Source of the DNA: an uncultured Eubacteriales bacterium | Lineage (GTDB): Bacteria > Bacillota > Clostridia > Lachnospirales > Lachnospiraceae | Length of the DNA: 64,000 nt | Reading direction: 5' to 3' | Assembly (NCBI GenBank): GCA_900314885.1 | Contig: OMWY01000005.1 | Location: 49,481-113,480, forward strand | Shown here: positions 43,919 to 53,019 of the stretch, piece after piece | Numbering within the stretch: position 1 is the first letter of the stretch | Layout of the letters: each line of letters opens with the position of its first letter | Notes under the pieces: model-generated | What the model was told of the DNA's origin: nothing | Seen by the model: the letters and a program-made list of their open reading frames with translations, nothing else | The model's database searches: none | Program-made: the position numbers and the translations under genes

Positions 43919-45462
43919 TGAACTATTACGGAATGACAGTCGGCCCGATCGTGGAAACAATCTCCGCCACTTCAAAACCGGCGGGCCTTTGGATGGCTAG
44001 TTACTTCTTCTCGACTGTAACCCGGGACCTGTGTGCCCGTTTTTCCGAGGAGCCTGGCGTTACAATCGTGTCCCCGTACTTTTCAAAGGAAGATGGTGGC
44101 AAACGTGATGGCATCGGCCGGTACAATGACCGCATCATCCTTCAGGTTGAAGAAGATGGAGACTTTTCCTTTGAAGAAAAACTGCAGAGTATTATTGAAG
44201 CTGTAAAGGAAGAAAAGGGAAAAGCAATCGCAGCTTGTCATGACAAGGCTTCGCAGGATGAAATTGTTGAATACATAAAGAAATATGTCTACGTTCAGTA
44301 CATTTGCATCCCGGAAAGCGGTATTGAGAACAATAACGTATTGGCGTCGGTTTCTTCGAAACTGGACGCCCTGGAGCTGATGCAGCCTACGCCTGCCCAG
44401 TTTGATCATCAATATCTGCAGGAGATTCTGGTAGATAATGAAAAAATAAAGGATTATGGAGAGTTTTCTGGGGCTAAGAGATTCCTGACCGGACACAATG
44501 AAAAGGTGAAAGATGTACAGGGAATTGCAGAATATCAGGACCATGATAGTGCTCTGAAATTCAGAAATTATTTCGCCATCGTATATGCAGACGGCGACCA
44601 TATGGGTACTGTTGTTAAAAAGCTGGCAAGAGACGATCTGAAACAGTCAATCGCGGCACAGAAGACATTTTCTAAAAAGTGCCTTGATTATACAGCCGGA
44701 AGTGCAGAACTGATCGTTCAGTATGGTGGCGTCCCTGTGTATGCAGGAGGCGACGACCTGCTTTTCATGGCACCTCTGGTCGGAAAGGAAGGGAAATCCG
44801 TATTTCAGCTTTGCGACGAAATCTCAGCTGAATTTAATAAAATTTTCAGTGAGGAACGGGATGAACTTAAGGAAAATGGGCCATCACTCTCTTACGGGAT
44901 TAGTATTAACCATTACAAGTTCCCTCTATATGAAGCAGTTGATGATGCCAGAAGACTGCTATTTGCTGAAGCCAAATGTGGAGAAGAAAAGCGGATTTAT
45001 AACAGCCTGGCTGTCAGATTGCGCAAAGCAAGCGGTCAATCCGAGGAATTTGTTCTGAAACAGGGCGGCGCGCTGGAAGCTGAGCTGGCAAAGCTGCTGG
45101 AAAGCAGATTCCTGAACTCTAATAAACAGGCAGAGAATGAAAATAAGAAAGCGCACGGAACTATTTTCACAATCGAGCGTTTCTCACCTTTTATTGATCA
45201 GCTGTGGGATGTGTCTCAGACACAGATTACGGATGCCAATCGAGCGGACGTATTTGGAAATTTCTTCGATAACGTACATCAGACGGTTGTAAATGACTGG
45301 ATCATGGATGTCCTGGCTTTGGGTGATGCAGCAGATAAAGATCAGAAAGATGGAAATCTGCGGATCAAAGAGGAAAACAGCGGAGCATCCGTTTCCGGAA
45401 CCATGGCAGCGATGCTCCGGTTGTGCAAGTTTTTCGTCGAAAAGAAGGGAGAAGAAGACTGA
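43918..45462 (+). CDS. cmr2: Cas10 (Cmr2), HD-less, with intact GGDD palm
   Basis: Cas10 is the large subunit; on target RNA binding its palm domain makes a nucleotide second messenger. I chose the ATG at 43918, which overlaps the cmr1 stop and follows GGAGGAG. The product has only 514 residues, against 800-900 in HD-bearing Cmr2, and starts at the linker or palm region without an HD nuclease. The first palm shows YFAIVYADGDHMG (residues 218-230) and the second the catalytic VYAGGDDLLFMAP (GGDD at 277-280). Signalling should therefore be intact while single-strand DNase activity is absent. Confidence 0.93.
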   Translation: MNYYGMTVGPIVETISATSKPAGLWMASYFFSTVTRDLCARFSEEPGVTIVSPYFSKEDGGKRDGIGRYNDRIILQVEEDGDFSFEEKLQSIIEAVKEEKGKAIAACHDKASQDEIVEYIKKYVYVQYICIPESGIENNNVLASVSSKLDALELMQPTPAQFDHQYLQEILVDNEKIKDYGEFSGAKRFLTGHNEKVKDVQGIAEYQDHDSALKFRNYFAIVYADGDHMGTVVKKLARDDLKQSIAAQKTFSKKCLDYTAGSAELIVQYGGVPVYAGGDDLLFMAPLVGKEGKSVFQLCDEISAEFNKIFSEERDELKENGPSLSYGISINHYKFPLYEAVDDARRLLFAEAKCGEEKRIYNSLAVRLRKASGQSEEFVLKQGGALEAELAKLLESRFLNSNKQAENENKKAHGTIFTIERFSPFIDQLWDVSQTQITDANRADVFGNFFDNVHQTVVNDWIMDVLALGDAADKDQKDGNLRIKEENSGASVSGTMAAMLRLCKFFVEKKGEED

Positions 45463-46562
45463 TGAGTACCTTTCTTTTAAAGTTTCGGCCGTTAGAGCCC
45501 TATTTCTTTGGTGAAGAAAAGAATATGGGCTTTGACAACATGGCAAAAGGTCCCGGAAAAGTTCTGACAAATGCCTATTTTATCAAATCCGGCAACCTGC
45601 CTTCTCCGGCAACTTTGGTAGGCGCTGTCCGCTATCTGGTTCTGAAACAGACGGCAGGACTTTCTTCAGACGGTGTGCATCTTACAGAAGAACAGACAGC
45701 TGCTGTAGGCGAGAGCAGTTTTAACCTCCTTGCGGAGGGACGGCAGGAGTTTGGTAAGATAAAAAATCTGGGCCCGGTGCATCTTTGTCAAGGTGATACG
45801 GAATACTTTAAAGTTCCTTATTTTCTGCATGAAACAGACGCTCACGGTATTGCCTCCTATCGGATGGAGGAGGCCGGAGAACGGGAGCACCAGAAAATTT
45901 TTCTCCCGACCGATTATGACGGAAAAGAAGGCCTGATCAGCGCTTATGTTTCCGCAGATGATAAGGCAGAACTGGTTCAGAGTTCAGATCTTTTCAGCCC
46001 GGCAATCAAGACCAGGATCTTAAAAGATAAAAGGAAAGATAATCAGAAAGACGCCTTTTTCAAGAAGGAGTACCGGCTGTTAGCAGAAGGATATTGCTTC
46101 TGTTGTGAGGCGGAGATCGACGGATGGACGCCGAAGTCAGATGTCGTTTATATGGGACAGGATAAGTCTTCCTTTGCTTTTTCAGCAGTTGAGAAAAAAT
46201 CAACCGATACGGCAAATAAGAGTCTTAAAAAACTTTGCGAAGAAAAGGCCGATGTTCCGGAAGGATTAATAGCAGCTGTGGCTCTGTCGGACGTCTATTT
46301 CCGGAAGCCGTATGAAAAGGCAGCGGATTTTGCAATCGCATCTTTCCGAAATTTTCGTTTTATGACGTCTGATCATACCGGTACAGGACAGAGCTACTAC
46401 GCCCGGCTGAGGAAAAGCAGTCTTTACCATTTGGCAGAAGCCGGAAGCACCTTCTATCTGACGAAAGATCAGTTACAGGATTTTCAGTCACTTTTTAACC
46501 CGGCGCTTTCCAGTGTGGGACTGAATACATTTATTTATATTGAAGGGAGAAATCATTCATGA
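45462..46562 (+). CDS. cmr3: Type III-B RAMP protein Cmr3
   Basis: Cmr3 binds the 5' handle of the crRNA together with Cas10. The start (LLKFRPLEPYFFGEEKNMGF...SGNLPSPATLVGAVRYLVL) is diagnostic for Cmr3. The ATG at 45462 overlaps the cas10 stop by one base. The length of 366 aa is typical. The C terminus (STFYLTKDQLQDFQ...GLNTFIYIEGRNHS) is the conserved end. Confidence 0.93.
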   Translation: MSTFLLKFRPLEPYFFGEEKNMGFDNMAKGPGKVLTNAYFIKSGNLPSPATLVGAVRYLVLKQTAGLSSDGVHLTEEQTAAVGESSFNLLAEGRQEFGKIKNLGPVHLCQGDTEYFKVPYFLHETDAHGIASYRMEEAGEREHQKIFLPTDYDGKEGLISAYVSADDKAELVQSSDLFSPAIKTRILKDKRKDNQKDAFFKKEYRLLAEGYCFCCEAEIDGWTPKSDVVYMGQDKSSFAFSAVEKKSTDTANKSLKKLCEEKADVPEGLIAAVALSDVYFRKPYEKAADFAIASFRNFRFMTSDHTGTGQSYYARLRKSSLYHLAEAGSTFYLTKDQLQDFQSLFNPALSSVGLNTFIYIEGRNHS

Positions 46563-47272
46563 ATGCCATCGTATATGAGATGAAGTGCCTTACCAATCTT
46601 CACGCAGGCAGCGGTGAAGCCAATTACAGCATCATTGATAATGAGGTCCAGAGGGATCCGGTGACAGGCTATCCCACCATCTTTTCGTCGGGCATCAAGG
46701 GTGCCATTCGGGAGTATTTCAAGCGACATGGGCTTTCCGAATCCTGCGCGGAATATATCGATATGTTTGGCTCAGAGCAGGGGGACGTACAGAATGAAAA
46801 GAAGGCAGGAACCAAACCGGGTTATCTGAAGTTCACCCAGGCCCATCTCTATGCTTTTCCCAGACGGGCGGAAGCCGGAGAAGCCGCCTATCAGATGACA
46901 ACCACCAACACTGCAGAGAAAGAACTGACAGATTTTCTTTCTGTCATAGGTGTACAGGACGAAAAGAAACCGTGTGAGGCGAAGGTCGCAGGTGAAGAGG
47001 AATTCCGAAAACTAATGAACCATCTTCCGGTTACGGCGAGAAACCAGCTGCAGAAAGGCATCAGCCAGAACCTCTGGTATGAAGAGATTGTTCCCCATGA
47101 AACGGTGTTCTGGTTTGCTGTCCTGTATGATGGCGGGGCAAAGACTGATGTTCTTACTTCCTTTGACAGCAGCCTGCTGACAGATGGGAAGGCAGTAATC
47201 CAATTCGGCGCAGATGCTTCCATCGGTGACGGCATCTGCCTTGTAAAGAAATTCTGTGAAGTAAAAGACTGA
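46559..47272 (+). CDS. cmr4: Type III-B RAMP protein Cmr4 (target-RNA nuclease backbone)
   Basis: Cmr4 forms the repeated backbone and cuts target RNA every 6 nt. The signature LTNLHAGSGEANYSIIDNEV followed by QRDPVTGYP lies at residues 11-38, with the catalytic Asp27 (IIDNEVQRD) present. SSGIKGAIREYF follows. At 237 aa it is somewhat short for the family. It overlaps cmr3 by four bases. Confidence 0.93.
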   Translation: MNAIVYEMKCLTNLHAGSGEANYSIIDNEVQRDPVTGYPTIFSSGIKGAIREYFKRHGLSESCAEYIDMFGSEQGDVQNEKKAGTKPGYLKFTQAHLYAFPRRAEAGEAAYQMTTTNTAEKELTDFLSVIGVQDEKKPCEAKVAGEEEFRKLMNHLPVTARNQLQKGISQNLWYEEIVPHETVFWFAVLYDGGAKTDVLTSFDSSLLTDGKAVIQFGADASIGDGICLVKKFCEVKD

Positions 47273-47287
47273 TTTCAGGAGGTGCGT

Positions 47288-47734
47288 ATGAATTCAAAAG
47301 AACGGATAGAGGATCTAATTCTTCCGGCTTGCATTGCAATTCGAGAGGTCTTTAAGGACGAGCTTTCTGCAGGAAAGGCTATTGACTCTAATGCCCGTAG
47401 CAAGATGTCCGCTTTTGGCGCCTCAATAGTGATGGGCTCGATGAAAGCAACAATAATGAATTATTGTAATGGCAATGCAGAAGATGGTGACATTAATAAG
47501 AAACTAATGGGTTGTCTTTGGCAGCTATTGAAAGAAGAGAAATGTTTTTCGCCTGAATTTAGGAGCCCGAAGATCTGTAGTGAAAATGGAATAGAGACTC
47601 TAAAAAAAATCGTGATGGAGGAAGATAATTCTGCGGACAAATATGAAGAGGACATTTTGACGGCGGCAACTGCTATTAAGATGGCGTTGAACCTCTTCCC
47701 GTTAAAGAAACAGAAAGAGGGGGCCTCAGAATGA
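47288..47734 (+). CDS. cmr5: Type III-B small subunit Cmr5
   Basis: Cmr5 is the helical filament subunit that lines target RNA. The 148-residue helical protein occupies the canonical place between cmr4 and cmr6. I chose the ATG at 47288 because AGGAGG ends 5 bases before it; a GTG at 47282 lies within that site. Its ATGA overlap with cmr6 shows coupling. Identification rests on position, size and helicity. Confidence 0.82.
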   Translation: MNSKERIEDLILPACIAIREVFKDELSAGKAIDSNARSKMSAFGASIVMGSMKATIMNYCNGNAEDGDINKKLMGCLWQLLKEEKCFSPEFRSPKICSENGIETLKKIVMEEDNSADKYEEDILTAATAIKMALNLFPLKKQKEGASE

Positions 47735-48780
47735 ATGCAAATTATATCTATAATGTCCAATATTCCGAAGAGGCGGCGGCCATTGCGTATGCCGAGGGAA
47801 ATAATGCAGCTGACGCAAAGGGAATGTCAGAAAAGAACCAGACATATCTTACCAATATCAATGCTGCAATATCCGGTGCCATCATTCAGCAGGGAGGGCA
47901 GGAAGACGACGCCCTTCCGCTTACGCATATCCGAATGAAGACCTCATATCCTGGGGTTTTGATTGGCACGGGTAGTGCACATGAAACCGGAGCAAAGAAT
48001 GAGATGCTCCTCGGTTTTACACTGGACTACGTGACAGGAATTCCTTATCTTCCAGGAAGCTCTCTTAAGGGACTTCTGAGGAGCGCATTTCATTTTGGTG
48101 ATAGTGAAAAAAATGAAACGGAATATGTCCGGGAAACACTTTCCACGATAGTTGGAAATGAAGTCAGTAAAGAGAATGTAACTGACCTTGAAACTGCACT
48201 TTTTGCAGATCCGGATAATGGGATTGTTTTCCTGGATTCATTCATTCAGGGGATGACTACCGATGCTGGTGAAAATGCTGCCTATATGGGACTTGATTAT
48301 ATTACTCCTCACAAGGGCGACATGCTGAAGAATCCTATCCCGCTTCCAATCCTCCGGATTAACCCCAACGTGGTCTTTGACTTCCGCTTTTATCTGCAGG
48401 ATGTAAAAACTGAAGATGGCAAAGTATTCCAGGTAGACACGATTAAAAATCTTTTTATAGAGATTCTGAAGGACTTTGGCATTGGCGCAAAGACGCATGT
48501 CGGATATGGTGTACTTGAAGAGTATAAACCACAGGAAATCAATGTTGACTCCATTGTTTCGGGTAAGGTGGAAAGCTTTGGGGCCGGAAATTCCGGATTA
48601 AATATTGACTTGGGTAACGGCAAGAAAGGATATGTCAACAAAAAGGATGCACTTGAGAATAAAAATGATGATTTGACACTTAAATTCAGTATCGGAGAAA
48701 GAATCAAAGCAAAGGTAAAGGAAATTAAAGAGTCTGGAAAGATCATTCTTACAATGAAGGATATGGGTGGCGATAAATAA
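47731..48780 (+). CDS. cmr6: Type III-B RAMP protein Cmr6 with C-terminal S1-like domain
   Basis: Cmr6 closes the backbone next to Cmr1. Residues 60-265 form the RAMP core, with GIPYLPGSSLKGLLRSAF (103-120) and the glycine loop GIGAKTHVGYGVLEEY (250-265). Residues 272-343 add an S1/OB-like domain (VDSIVSGKVESFGAGNSGL...GYVNKKD...GERIKAKVKEIKESGKIILT). S1 domains bind single-stranded RNA and are not part of textbook Cmr6. The tail could contact crRNA or target RNA at the 3' end of the complex. Confidence 0.88.
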   Translation: MNANYIYNVQYSEEAAAIAYAEGNNAADAKGMSEKNQTYLTNINAAISGAIIQQGGQEDDALPLTHIRMKTSYPGVLIGTGSAHETGAKNEMLLGFTLDYVTGIPYLPGSSLKGLLRSAFHFGDSEKNETEYVRETLSTIVGNEVSKENVTDLETALFADPDNGIVFLDSFIQGMTTDAGENAAYMGLDYITPHKGDMLKNPIPLPILRINPNVVFDFRFYLQDVKTEDGKVFQVDTIKNLFIEILKDFGIGAKTHVGYGVLEEYKPQEINVDSIVSGKVESFGAGNSGLNIDLGNGKKGYVNKKDALENKNDDLTLKFSIGERIKAKVKEIKESGKIILTMKDMGGDK

Positions 48781-48781
48781 T

Positions 48782-51004
48782 ATGCTGAAAGAATTTGATC
48801 TCTGGCTCGATGAGAGCGGAAAGTTTGCTAATGAAAGAGAAACAGTCAATATAGGTTATAAGCCATCCCTTATAGGTGGATGGCTTATGCCTCATGACAG
48901 GTACAAAGAAAGTGACTTTGCTGATATGGTGGTGGAATCAGGTTCGGCGGAAGGATATCATTCCGCCGGGTTAACACGAGAGCAAAAAAATAAAGAGGTA
49001 ATACCGACCCTTGTCCGCATGCATAATGAGTTTGGTGGCAGAATGTTCTTTGTTGAGAATAAAGAAGTAAGACAGTATGGAGGCAATAAAGAGCTATACC
49101 TCACTATGATGGCTTATGGCCTGCTTCATCTGCTTCAAACCCTTAATGCTGTCTGTGAAAGCGTTCACCTTTACGTGACTATAGCCAGGCGCGTAGACGT
49201 CAAAGGAGACGCAATGATTGAGATAACTGATGAAGAATACGAGAAACGTCTGAACGCTGTTATCCGGGCAGAAAAAGCCGCAGGTCACATAATACTTGAT
49301 AACGATACACAGATGGAATTTCATATCGATTCCGCCCGTACAAATACCAAACTCAAAATGGCGGATTACGCATGTAACGCTGAATTAACGATAAATTCCG
49401 GCATGTTTACTGATGCTTCACGCCTAAAATTTTTTGAAATAAGGAATGATGCTATCATATGCTCATTCGTGGAAAATTATGAGGAAAATCGTATCCGTCA
49501 ATACCTTACAACTGATAATGTAGCTGATGCTTTATTTGACGCTACGGCAAGTCACCAGAAGTCATTACTTGAAAATATGCTCCCTGATATAATAAGCCGC
49601 CTTACTAATTTCGGTTACAGAAGCGCAAAAGTCCAACTCGATCAGTGTGTGAGAGAATTTACCACAGACGCGTATATGGAAGATGATTTTGAAGATGGCG
49701 AAAGGATTATGAGAAATCTCATAGACGTTGTCATTCCCGCTATGTATAAAGAAAAACTTCCATGTGAAAAGCTCCATTTCGCTGCTGAACTAAACCTTAC
49801 CGATATGTACCTGAGGGAAGGAAATCTTAGTGAAGCAGTTAAAGAGATAATGAAATGCGAAGAAGCTCAGAAAAAGCTACCAGCAAGTCTTGAAAATATA
49901 CTCGCTTATTATCAGCTTATCGAAAAACAGGGATTATGTGAGATAGATTTTTTTGAGTTTCAAAAAGGATACGAGACTATGGGGAAGGCCTCGAAGGTAT
50001 TTGAAGAGGCAATTGACGCACTTGAATTATCAAAGGTAATTCATGAAAGATATCCAAGCCTTATATCCGAATACTATGGCGACGCCCTCTGCATGAAAAT
50101 ATACGCCGGAATGCTAGCACAGAGGCAGAATCCAAAACTTTATGATGAACTGGTTCATGATTCGGATATAGCGCTGCTTCAGTATGGACCTCATGAGGGA
50201 GAACTTGAGCGACACAGACAGTACAGGGCATTTATAGAGGCTCAGGCCGGTCATATCTATGAAGCATGTGTGTGGCTATTTATGACACAGCTTCCGGAAG
50301 TTGATAATAGATGGCTTAATGAAAAACATGACATTAATAAAGCTCTTTGTGGCAAGTTCATTAATGAAATTAATACAGGCGAGATTCAGGCGTCCAGACT
50401 TTATTATTTAATGTATTATACCAGAATAATGGCTGAAGCTTTCGAACATGGAAACGAACTTGCGAATGTCATGCTAAGCGCACTCTCTACTTCTGAGACG
50501 GAAATAGAACCCGATGAGATGGAAGATCAGATACATGTTAACGCCAGAGGTAAAAAAATCAAGACAACGGTTGTGGACGCCATCAACAATGTAATTGATA
50601 AGGATACGGGATTCGAGTATCACCCAAGTGAATCAATTTACTGGCGAACTGCTTACAGTCTCTATATGGCGAATAAAAAAGTTGAAGCACATGAAATGTA
50701 TGAGCAGGCTATCTTCGTATGTTTTAATAATAAAGAATACCTTCAGCTTATGGTCACAGGCTTGGCAATACAGGCAGAACGACTTGCACTATTATATAAT
50801 GAAAACAGTAAAAGTTCAAAGGAGAAGGCTGAAGTTATTCGCAAAAAATTGGTAAGAGAGATTGAAATAGTGAATAAAGCCTTAGACAAAGTGAGTATAA
50901 ATTTTATAGCGGCTTATACTAAGGAATTATCAGACGAAATTAAAGATGTAAATAATTGTGATTGGAGAAAACTGTGGAAGACCTCAAGAAAGATTTCGTT
51001 TTGA
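48782..51004 (+). CDS. DUF3800-like domain plus helical repeat (TPR-like) protein, CRISPR-associated, unknown function
   Basis: The first ~245 residues resemble DUF3800: FDLWLDESGKF at residues 5-15 (the Asp-Glu-Ser-Gly motif), a central YLTMMAYGLLHLLQ helix and STARTN-like ARTNTKLKMADYACNAELT near 190, in place of the usual ADL segment. DUF3800 has an RNase H-like fold and is a suspected nuclease. Residues 250-740 are a helical array that looks like TPR repeats. The gene sits inside the operon, 2 bases after cmr6, and overlaps the DEDDh gene by 31 bases. A GTG at 48767 is an alternative start. It is not a standard Cas protein. Confidence 0.6.
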   Translation: MLKEFDLWLDESGKFANERETVNIGYKPSLIGGWLMPHDRYKESDFADMVVESGSAEGYHSAGLTREQKNKEVIPTLVRMHNEFGGRMFFVENKEVRQYGGNKELYLTMMAYGLLHLLQTLNAVCESVHLYVTIARRVDVKGDAMIEITDEEYEKRLNAVIRAEKAAGHIILDNDTQMEFHIDSARTNTKLKMADYACNAELTINSGMFTDASRLKFFEIRNDAIICSFVENYEENRIRQYLTTDNVADALFDATASHQKSLLENMLPDIISRLTNFGYRSAKVQLDQCVREFTTDAYMEDDFEDGERIMRNLIDVVIPAMYKEKLPCEKLHFAAELNLTDMYLREGNLSEAVKEIMKCEEAQKKLPASLENILAYYQLIEKQGLCEIDFFEFQKGYETMGKASKVFEEAIDALELSKVIHERYPSLISEYYGDALCMKIYAGMLAQRQNPKLYDELVHDSDIALLQYGPHEGELERHRQYRAFIEAQAGHIYEACVWLFMTQLPEVDNRWLNEKHDINKALCGKFINEINTGEIQASRLYYLMYYTRIMAEAFEHGNELANVMLSALSTSETEIEPDEMEDQIHVNARGKKIKTTVVDAINNVIDKDTGFEYHPSESIYWRTAYSLYMANKKVEAHEMYEQAIFVCFNNKEYLQLMVTGLAIQAERLALLYNENSKSSKEKAEVIRKKLVREIEIVNKALDKVSINFIAAYTKELSDEIKDVNNCDWRKLWKTSRKISF

Positions 51005-51525
51005 AAGACAAGGGCTTTTTTGTCATCGACTGCGAAACGAACGGCCTTTATGGACCATTTCTTACAGCAGCTGTCGTTGTTACGGACCACGAGCTGAATA
51101 TTACCGGAAGATATTACTACGGAGCATCAGAGACCATCACAAAAGCTGAAAATCCCTGGGTGCTTGAGCATGTAATACCTATCCTGGGGAATTATGAAGA
51201 CTGTCGGACGGAATCAGGACTCTATGAAAAGGTCTGGAATCTCTGGTCGGATTACCGGGCAGATCACTATGCCATCGCTGATGTGAATTTCCCTGTTGAA
51301 AATCGCTTTTTCACGAACTGTGTTGAAATAAATCGTCCGGCCCGGGAGCAGATGGCTCCTTTCCCTCTCCTGGATCTTTCCAGTTTCCTGTTCCAGAGGG
51401 GGATAGACCCGCTGGCCCCACGCCTGGAACTTTCCGGCCTGCAGGCTGACAATCAGCACAATGCTCTGTTCGATGTTGAGATGACCGTTGCCGTAATGAA
51501 AAAACTATGGGAGAACAAGCTATGA
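50974..51525 (+). CDS. DEDDh-type 3'-5' exonuclease (DnaQ/oligoribonuclease-like)
   Basis: ExoI is FFVIDCETNG (Asp and Glu), ExoII is HYAIADVNFPVE (Asp) and ExoIII is NQHNALFDVEMT (His and Asp with HxxxxD spacing), so all DEDDh residues are present. I chose the GTG at 50974 because GGAG lies 6 bases upstream; a TTG at 50962 is the alternative. The 183-residue protein is a stand-alone domain. It precedes the CorA-like gene with an ATGA overlap. Candidate roles are degrading the Cas10-made messenger or trimming prespacers for Cas1-Cas2; sequence alone does not decide. Confidence 0.87.
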   Translation: MEDLKKDFVLKDKGFFVIDCETNGLYGPFLTAAVVVTDHELNITGRYYYGASETITKAENPWVLEHVIPILGNYEDCRTESGLYEKVWNLWSDYRADHYAIADVNFPVENRFFTNCVEINRPAREQMAPFPLLDLSSFLFQRGIDPLAPRLELSGLQADNQHNALFDVEMTVAVMKKLWENKL

Positions 51526-53018
51526 GAATGAAGTCAGAGGATTATAAGGCAAAGAGCATTCATATTTTTGCGTTACCATTTAAATTCAAATCAGCCCAGG
51601 AAAAAGCTTCTTTTCAGTACCAGACGATGGTTGAAAGGCTGATTGTTTTGGGTTGGCAGAATGCTTCATTATCCCTTTCTGATGTGGATGATTATGCAGT
51701 TGACCAGTATATGTCCGGCCAGGCAAAACAGATATTCTGGGAGAAAAGCAAAGGAGATCAATATCTTCCGTGCAGCGTTCTTCAGTATGGAGAGAGTGAA
51801 AAACAACCGCTATTTTTCCATATGGAGAAAGATGATTTTAAAGCATCTTTACTGATTTCAGGGCTTGAAATCCATATTTATCAAGATGGTTATGGGATAT
51901 TGTTTATCAAGACGCTCAATTTTCTTGATGACATAGATCGAATTAGGCCGATTAACCATTATGGCAGACGGTTCCTGTTGCCGTTTATCCCCGCTACTCC
52001 CGCTGGCTATTCTTTGGCGGCAGACAAAATAGGGATAGAGGATTTGCGTGGCAAGTTAAAAGGAACCATTACGAATTATAAGCTTGATATTGAGAAATAT
52101 TTAAGATCAGATAATGAAGAGAGGATATTGATTGGGAAAAATTTCTCTTCAATTCCTTACTTTTTATTTTATCTGTTGAACCACGGAACGGTTCAAGAGC
52201 AATGGGTGATCAATCAAACGGATATTGAAGACATTTCTGATGAAAGAATGTTTCTGTTTTGCCTTGTGCGGAATGACGCTATGTCTGGAAAGGTAAAGTA
52301 TAATTGTGACAGTTCGTTTCGCAATGAACTTTATAAGTTGATTTTCGCTGATACTGACGATGCAACCTGTCAAGATGACGATATGCGAGACCGACTTCTA
52401 AAGGAGGCCATTTACCCCAGATGGAGAAAGTGGGGGACGATTCAGGCGGTTACGAATACCGGGATGTTTTGCATTACGTCAACCTACGCAGGAATAAATG
52501 ACAGCGTAATCAAGCCGTTTGTGACGGAATATCTTTACATGTATTCTCTAGTCCTGGCACAGCACATGGGAATTATGCTGTTCTCCGAACGAGCAGGAGA
52601 TATTGGAAAACATATTATTGGGAAAATCAAAACTAGAGAACATAGGGAACTGGTTAGCTTACAAAAGGAATATGTGGTCTTCAAAAATCAAATGCTGATT
52701 TTGGATTTTACCTATCAAGAGCAGGGTTCTGAATTATATGAACTGATTCAGAAGCAGATGCGTATTGATGAAGAAGAAGCAATTTTGGATGAGCAGTTGG
52801 AAAGTCTCTATGAAATTACTAACGTAAGCAATGATATTAGCTTACAGACTATTGCGGCTGTATTAGCAATTTTCGCAATAGCAGTTGACGTGATACTCAA
52901 TGTATTTATTTCCGGAAAAGAATTTACCTGGTGTGAAATAGCACAGATTTCTTTGGTTACATTAATTGTTACAGCTGTTGCTATTGTAACGGCAATTAAA
53001 CATCTTGGGGAAAAATAG
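51522..53018 (+). CDS. CorA-like CRISPR ancillary membrane protein
   Basis: The 498-residue protein has a large cytoplasmic part ending in a long helix (KEYVVFKNQMLILDFTYQEQG...DEEEAILDEQLESLYEI) and two C-terminal membrane helices (IAAVLAIFAIAVDVILNVFI and ISLVTLIVTAVAIVTAI, about residues 448-493). This is the CorA plan, but the GMN pore motif after the first helix is missing (it reads FISGKE). CorA-like proteins of this kind accompany type III-B Cmr operons, and in Bacteroides fragilis one responds to SAM-AMP. I chose the ATG at 51522, which overlaps the nuclease stop and has GGGAG 8 bases upstream. Confidence 0.78.
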   Translation: MRMKSEDYKAKSIHIFALPFKFKSAQEKASFQYQTMVERLIVLGWQNASLSLSDVDDYAVDQYMSGQAKQIFWEKSKGDQYLPCSVLQYGESEKQPLFFHMEKDDFKASLLISGLEIHIYQDGYGILFIKTLNFLDDIDRIRPINHYGRRFLLPFIPATPAGYSLAADKIGIEDLRGKLKGTITNYKLDIEKYLRSDNEERILIGKNFSSIPYFLFYLLNHGTVQEQWVINQTDIEDISDERMFLFCLVRNDAMSGKVKYNCDSSFRNELYKLIFADTDDATCQDDDMRDRLLKEAIYPRWRKWGTIQAVTNTGMFCITSTYAGINDSVIKPFVTEYLYMYSLVLAQHMGIMLFSERAGDIGKHIIGKIKTREHRELVSLQKEYVVFKNQMLILDFTYQEQGSELYELIQKQMRIDEEEAILDEQLESLYEITNVSNDISLQTIAAVLAIFAIAVDVILNVFISGKEFTWCEIAQISLVTLIVTAVAIVTAIKHLGEK

Positions 53019-53019
53019 T

